NCBI RefSeq assembly: GCF_023159225.1
Contig: NC_063169.1
Coordinates: 61,033,934 to 61,097,933, forward strand
Reading direction: 5' to 3'
From: Perognathus longimembris pacificus
Lineage: Eukaryota; Chordata; Mammalia; Rodentia; Heteromyidae
DNA length: 64,000 nt
The position numbers and the translations under genes were made by a program. Numbering within the stretch: the first letter of the stretch is position 1; every line of letters starts with the position of its first letter. Shown here in pieces: positions 59,326 to 64,000 of the stretch. The notes under the pieces are model-generated. The model was given only the letters and a program-made list of their open reading frames with translations, ran no database searches and was not told the origin of the DNA.

Positions 59326-59552
59326 CGCTAAGCATTGGTGTCTCACACCTGTAATCCTAGCTACTCAGGAGGTGGAGAGCTGAGAATCTTGGTTGGAAGC
59401 CTGCCCAGGCAGGAAAGCCTGTGAGAGACCCTTATCTCCAATTCACCACTAAAAAAATCCAGAAGTAGAGCTGTGGCAAGCATTGAGAGAAGAGATGGCA
59501 CCCAGGACTTGAGTTTCAGCCCTAGTGTCAGCACAAAAGAAAATAAAAAGAT
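59326..59552 (+). mobile_element. B1-like/Geo dimeric SINE, sense
   Basis: GCATTGGTGTCTCACACC, CTAGCTACTCAGGAGGTGG, CTTATCTCCAATTCACCAC, GAGCTGTGGCAAGCATTGAG. The right monomer is shortened around its A-box. The younger SINE inserted right at its 5' end. Confidence 0.85.
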
Positions 59553-60084
59553 AGTGACTGTTTCTGATTTTTAAAATTGACTTTAGCGAAAACCCAAATC
59601 TGCAAAGCAATGAACAGGGTCAGCCTGCTAAGCATTAGCAACCCAGGGGGCTGCAGGAATGGTGGACAACTTGGCTAGCAAGAGATGTCTCAGACACCGC
59701 ACACTGGGACCTCCCTGCTCTCCAACAAGGCCGAGGAATAGGTCTAAGAGAACCAGATATTAGAGAGGTTATCATCTTGAACAATGAAGAAGGTTCTAAG
59801 AACGATGGCAGAGGCAGCCTGGAAGTGCCTGGGTAAGGTGGGGAGGAAGGGGAGTTAGCGGGGGGGCCTTAGGAGCCATGATCTTCAGCGGAGGAACATC
59901 TCAGAAGGCAGAAAGGCCATGACTAGGGAGGCAAAGATCTCCAGCCCCCTGTGCGGAAGCTGACACAGAAGCCTTTGAGTCTGAGGAAGACTCAGCTATC
60001 TATATTCAGTGTGAGAAGATGAAAGGAAAGTTAGGTTTTATGTTGACTACCTAACCACAGAAATGATATTAAAAAGATCTAGAG
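59553..60084. other. unique DNA, nothing recognised
   Basis: Moderately GC-rich (59620-59960) but without gene signals. Confidence 0.5.
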
Positions 60085-60247
60085 AGCATGCGCATGTGTG
60101 ATCATGGAAGTAGGAAACGTAAGGACCAGTGTGGGCGATGGCGGATGGGCGGGAGGAGGGGAATGATGGAAGGAGGGATGCTGATCAGAGTACATTGTAC
60201 ACATAAATGGGCATGCTGAATTGAGACCCTTTTGTACCTTTAAAAAT
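60085..60247 (+). mobile_element. rodent L1 3' end, sense
   Basis: Purine-rich GGGCGGGAGGAGGGGAATG, GCTGATCAGAGTACATTGTA, GAGACCCTTTTGTACC, then A-rich sequence. Same block order as the other L1 3' ends here. Confidence 0.7.
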
Positions 60248-60257
60248 GATATATGTT

Positions 60258-60465
60258 GGGGCTGGAGATATAGCCTAGTGGCAAGAGTGCCTGCCTCGGA
60301 TACACGAGGCCCTAGGTTCGATTCCCCAGCACCACATATACAGAAAACGGCCAGAAGCGGCGCTGTGGCTCAAGTGGCAGAGTGCTAGCCTTGAGCGGGA
60401 AGAAGCCAGGGACAGTGCTCAGGCCCTGAGTCCAAGGCCCAGGACTGGCCAAAAAAAAAAAAAAA
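60258..60465 (+). mobile_element. IDL-Geo-type dimeric SINE, sense
   Basis: Full-length: GGGGCTGGAGATATAGCCTA, GGTTCGATTCCCCAGCACC (good B-box), GGCGCTGTGGCTCAAGTGG, GAGTCCAAGGCCCAGG, A15 tail. Perfect 10-bp duplication GATATATGTT at 60248-60257 and 60466-60475. The least degraded copy of its family here. Confidence 0.97.
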
Positions 60466-60475
60466 GATATATGTT

Positions 60476-60593
60476 ATATATTATTTATATTATATGTTAT
60501 AAGTATATTTTATGTTCATAGAATACACATATATTATAAATATATATTATATGTTCATATGATATATATATACATATATATATTTTTTTTTTT
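60476..60593. repeat. AT-rich low-complexity tract
   Basis: TATATT, ATATGTT and TATATA units ending in T12. Probably the old tail region of the L1 3' end upstream of the SINE. Confidence 0.88.
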
Positions 60594-62099
60594 TAACTCC
60601 AGAGCAGTTAAGGCTGCATGGTGGCAAGAAAGAGTTGTGAGTTAGGATCAGTGGAGTGGAAGGTCCCTAGGGTAGCAGAGAGTACAAGTTGGGTCCCTGG
60701 GGATGGTGGATGGCTTACGAGTGACCTCCACACTGTAGAGGCACTGGACGCCAGACAGTTGGAGGGTGGCGGATTGCACTTAGTAGAGAATGTGGTGAAT
60801 TGTCACCTTATAGGCCCAACCAGGAAGGGAGCAGGCAATCTACTTCCAGGCAAGGCTCCTTGCGGATAATTGAAAGTCTCCTGGCATATCCCAAGTGTCA
60901 TCTTACATTACCCAGCAAATAGTGGCTCCATTTAGGGTTGCATTTAATAGAGCTATCGCAGAAAAGATAAGGCATGTACAATCTCTTCGCATCCTGCATC
61001 TGTGCATCTGTGGTTAAGGGCATTTACTTCAGTGAGGGGTGGAGGTAGAGCAGGATAATGTGCAATTTATGGTAAATTATCATAGATATTTATAGATACA
61101 TTTTACCCATAAGGTTGTCTTGTTATTTTATATGCCTGACTTACAAAGGCAAGGCAGTTTTTATCTTTTCATATGCACATTAAACTACACATATTCATTT
61201 ATATTAAAATATCATCAATAGCATTTTGTGTCTTGTTACTATTAAAAAATGAAACAGTAGAATTTGCAAAGAATAACAAAATTTGTTATTGTAAAGTGCC
61301 CTGGACCTCATTGTTACGCTGTTAGAGCATCTTCATATTTTAAGGAATTTGCAATCATGTAAAATGTATTGAGTTTGATAGACTCCCACTATAAAACAGC
61401 CGAACGACTCATAACAACCAACAAAGGGGTTGCATTTTTTCTGCTTGGCAGATTAACTGCTGGTTTTGTTTCCTGCCAGATCGCTCCCTGTAAGATAAGT
61501 AATAAATCAGGGTTATTTTCTTTCTTTTTTGGATTTTTTTTTTTCTAAAGCCTACAGAAGCTGTCTTCTCTTCCTTTCTTTTTGTGCTGGGCAGAAAGAC
61601 TAGGGACCTCACTTCTTTATGTGCTCTTTATCCTCATCAACAATTATATTCAAATTCACCTGCAAAGATGGACATGAGCATGTCCCATGGGATGTGGGAG
61701 GAAGAAGTCATAAAAGGAGCAGCTGAAGAAAGAGCCAGATGAGGGCATTCACGTTGTAGGTACTATGACTTGTTGGTATTTGTGTTTGAGCTTCTTAGCA
61801 AGCCCCTTTAAGGCAGTACACTTGAAATATAGGATATTGCACATATTTAGTGTACTCAACTGGGTAACTATGGACAGGTAGATGCCCAGGAAGCCATCCC
61901 CATGACTGAAAAAGATGGATCTGACATCCCCAAAAGTTTGTTGCTGCTTTTTACGAATGAATACATATAGCAGTCCCATTGTATAGTAATGTGTATGGTC
62001 CTGTATTCAGTAAAATTGTGTGCTTTTGTATGCTATAATTTTGTGGATACAGACACAGACAGACCACACACACATACACACACAGACACACACAACGTG
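60594..62099. other. unique AT-rich DNA with a perfect palindrome
   Basis: About 1.4 kb without recognised retroposons. Contains the palindrome at 61272-61290 and ends with a (CA)n run at 62061-62094. No gene seen. Confidence 0.5.
62061..62094. repeat. interrupted (CA)n microsatellite
   Basis: ACAC and AGAC units. Confidence 0.9.
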
Positions 62100-62966
62100 C
62101 TTATCTATTTACCTGCTGCTAGTATGTGTATGGATGGCTTCCAGTTTGCGACTATTTCAAGTAAAGCTTTATAAAGAATATAGTGCAGGTTTCTGTTAAG
62201 ATTGTTCCTTTTATTTCCCCTAGAAATGGAGTGATTGGGTCAAGAGCAGTTGTGGCGAACTTTTTAAAGAAACAGCTGGATAGTTTTTCAAGGTTGTTGT
62301 GTCATTTGGTATTCAGACTGCCAGAACATGAGAGCTGTAGTTGTTTTATATTCAAGACAACTCTAGTATGGTCAGACCTGTTAATTTCAGAAATTCAAAA
62401 AGATTTCTACTGGAATTTTAGTTTTAATTTCCTAATGATTATAGATTTTGAGAATATCTTCATGTCTTTAGTTTGATTTGGATATATCCTTTGGTGAAGT
62501 GTTTTCAAATATTTTATCTAGTTTTTACTGTTTCCAATTTATTGAGTTTTGAGAGGATTTTTTTTTTTAGAGAAAATGTTTTCCGAATCCAAGCTTGTTT
62601 ATTTCTTTTTAAAAAAATCAAATAGATGATTTGTAATTACTTTCTTGGCTTTATTTTTTTTATTTTATTCTGACAATACGAACTTACGTGTCTAAGAGCA
62701 GAGTTTCTTAATTTTGATGAAACTCAAAGTATTGTTTTCTTGTTCCTCATACTAATCATCTCTTGGGTGTCATATCTAAGAAACTTATGCCCAACCTAAT
62801 ATAGATATTTTTCTCTGTTTCTAACCTGGAAGTTTTATTTTGAATTATTATTATCATCATGAGGGCTAGATGAAATAAACACATTTTGGTATCCAATTGT
62901 TTCATCTTCGTTAGAAGGTATGTTTTCCCTACTGAATTGTCTTTGAATCCTTTTTGAAAATCCATT

Positions 62967-63165
62967 AATCACAGCCAAGGGTCATGATTCAAGCCTGTAA
63001 TCCCAGCTACCTGGGAAGTATATGGAGAGTTAATGTTTGAGACCAAGTTTAAACAAGCTAGTGAGAGCCTATCTCAAAAACTAAATACAAACAAAAGGTT
63101 GGGGCTGTGACTCAGTGGTAGAGCATTTGTAAGTTCCTGAGTTCAATCTCCAGGACAGTAAAAAG
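62967..63165 (+). mobile_element. B1-like/ID-like dimeric SINE, sense
   Basis: AAGGGTCATGATTCAAGCC, TGTAATCCCAGCTACCTGG, GAGACCAAGTTTAAAC, then an ID-like GGGGCTGTGACTCAGTGGTA and GAGTTCAATCTCCAGG. Flanked by AATCCATT at 62959-62966 and 63166-63173. The ID-like right half differs from that of the other dimers. Confidence 0.82.
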
Positions 63166-63370
63166 AATCCATTTACCATTCACAGTGAGTCTACTTGAGG
63201 ACTACTAATCGGCTTTTAATCGGTTGGTCTATCTTAAAGTCAGTATAATGCCACTTTGATTACTGGAAATGCATAATAAATTAGGCAATATAGCACCAAC
63301 ACTATTTTTATAAGATGTTTGGATTTTCTAGGTCATTTGTGTTTTCATATGAATTTTAATTAAGATTTCA

Positions 63371-63586
63371 GGGGCTGGGGATATGGCCTAATGGCAAAAG
63401 TATTTGCCTCCTATACATGAAGCCCTGGGTTTGATTCCCAAGCACCACATATATAGAAAATGGCCAGAAGTGGCGCTGTGGCTCAAGTGGCAGAGTGCTA
63501 GCCTTGAGCAAAAGGAAGCCAGGGACAGTGCTCAGGCCCTGAGTCCAAGGCCCAGGACTGGAAAAAAAAAAAATCAGACTTGCCTC
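63371..63586 (+). mobile_element. IDL-Geo-type dimeric SINE, sense, with extra 3' sequence
   Basis: Full-length: GGGGCTGGGGATATGGCC, GGGTTTGATTCCCAAGCACC, GGCGCTGTGGCTCAAGTGG, GAGTCCAAGGCCCAGG, then A12 (63562-63573) and TCAGACTTGCCTC (63574-63586). A perfect 14-bp duplication TAATTAAGATTTCA flanks it at 63357-63370 and 63587-63600. Confidence 0.96.
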
Positions 63587-63730
63587 TAATTAAGATTTCA
63601 AAGAATCTGTAGATTGATTTCAGAGGAAATACAGTCTTTACAATATTGGATCCATATTGATCCATAACTATCTTCTTATTTTAATCTTCCTAGCATTCAT
63701 ACTGGCTAGTGGGCTCCATCAGACTTCCCC

Positions 63731-64000
63731 TGCTTTGAATCATGGCTTAGAGAATTTGTGCTACTTAGTAAGCTGGAACCATTGTAGGGCTTATCTTGTT
63801 TACTTTACACATTGCTGAGATCTCTGTCCAGCATTATTTAATGCCCAGTGTGGGAAAACTATTGTTTCTTGTATTTTGTCTACTTTTTAATTCTTCCACA
63901 TGAGAGGGTAAATGTATCTGTTTGTGTATATTGGTTAGAATTAGACACTCGTCTTTGGTCACAACTCGAGGTCTGGATTGGTTTTTGTTTTTTTTTTTTT
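63731..64000. other. window end, ends in a T-run
   Basis: Nothing recognised. The last 20 bases are almost all T, possibly the start of another antisense retroposon tail cut by the window edge. Confidence 0.4.

Larger units (their letters stand above)
62100..63730 (-). mobile_element. ancient L1 (L1M-type) ORF2 remnant, antisense, with two nested SINEs
   Basis: Antisense L1 landmarks in order: TTCCAGTTTGCGACTATTTC, GAAATGGAGTGATTGGGTC, ACTTTTTAAAGAAACAGCTG, GGTGTCATATCTAAGAAAC, AGTATAATGCCACTTTGATT, TCATATGAATTTTAATTAAG and TCTTTACAATATTGGATCC. The reading frame is lost. SINEs at 62967-63165 and 63371-63586 interrupt it. Confidence 0.9.

Noticed and set aside
59082..63586. tRNA-like boxes considered as tRNA genes
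   Set aside because: The boxes sit inside dimeric SINEs with A-rich tails and target-site duplications and do not fold as a complete cloverleaf with an anticodon arm by eye.
1..64000. CRISPR arrays, operons, bacterial or phage systems
   Set aside because: Repeats present are mammalian retroposons and microsatellites; no regularly spaced identical repeats with unique spacers and no prokaryotic gene layout.

Overview
This window looks like ordinary non-coding nuclear DNA of a rodent, most likely a geomyoid (kangaroo rats, pocket mice, pocket gophers). The main clue is the SINE content. Five copies of a dimeric SINE have an ID/tRNA-Ala-like left half joined to a right half containing GTGGCTCAAGTGG, the layout I recall being described as IDL-Geo and restricted to Geomyoidea. 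About twenty-five further SINE copies or arms are B1-like, or share that right half or a similar tRNA-like one. LINE-1 3' ends, MaLR-type LTRs, MIR fragments and many GT, GA and CT microsatellites complete a typical mammalian picture. The species assignment is inference; no database search was possible.

I found no protein-coding gene, RNA gene, CpG-island promoter or CRISPR array that I can defend. The open reading frames are short (longest 154 codons), carry no domain I recognise, and many are built from microsatellites or SINE/LTR sequence. Two short stretches near 39.3-40.0 kb have coding-like features and splice-like borders. They are reported only as weak exon candidates. The window could be intergenic or deep intronic.

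Layout. 1-12 kb: mostly unique DNA with an antisense L1 3' end (2.0-2.4 kb), SINEs at 4.0-4.8, 7.3, 8.2 and 10.3-10.9 kb, MIRs at 6.1 and 11.0 kb, an MLT1-like LTR at 6.7-7.1 kb and a 42-bp tandem duplication at 5.1 kb. 12-13.5 kb: a two-LTR MaLR-type element. 14-23 kb: SINE-dense, with large purine/pyrimidine and GT microsatellites and an old antisense L1 piece. 23-32 kb: mainly unique AT-rich DNA, including a cluster of TAAT cores. 32-42 kb: ancient L1 pieces, an MLT1-like LTR, the weak exon candidates, a G-rich tract and a GT/AT microsatellite. 42-50 kb: the most repeat-poor part. 50-60 kb: L1 3' ends, an antisense L1 ORF2 remnant, a SINE whose tail is a 168-bp pyrimidine tract, and a four-copy decamer array. 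60-64 kb: young SINEs with perfect target-site duplications, two SINEs nested inside an antisense L1.

No genes act together here. What the window does show is how retroposons build sequence: a SINE right half shared between two families, SINE tails that became microsatellites, and nested insertions that give a relative chronology. I did not find a previously undescribed biological system.
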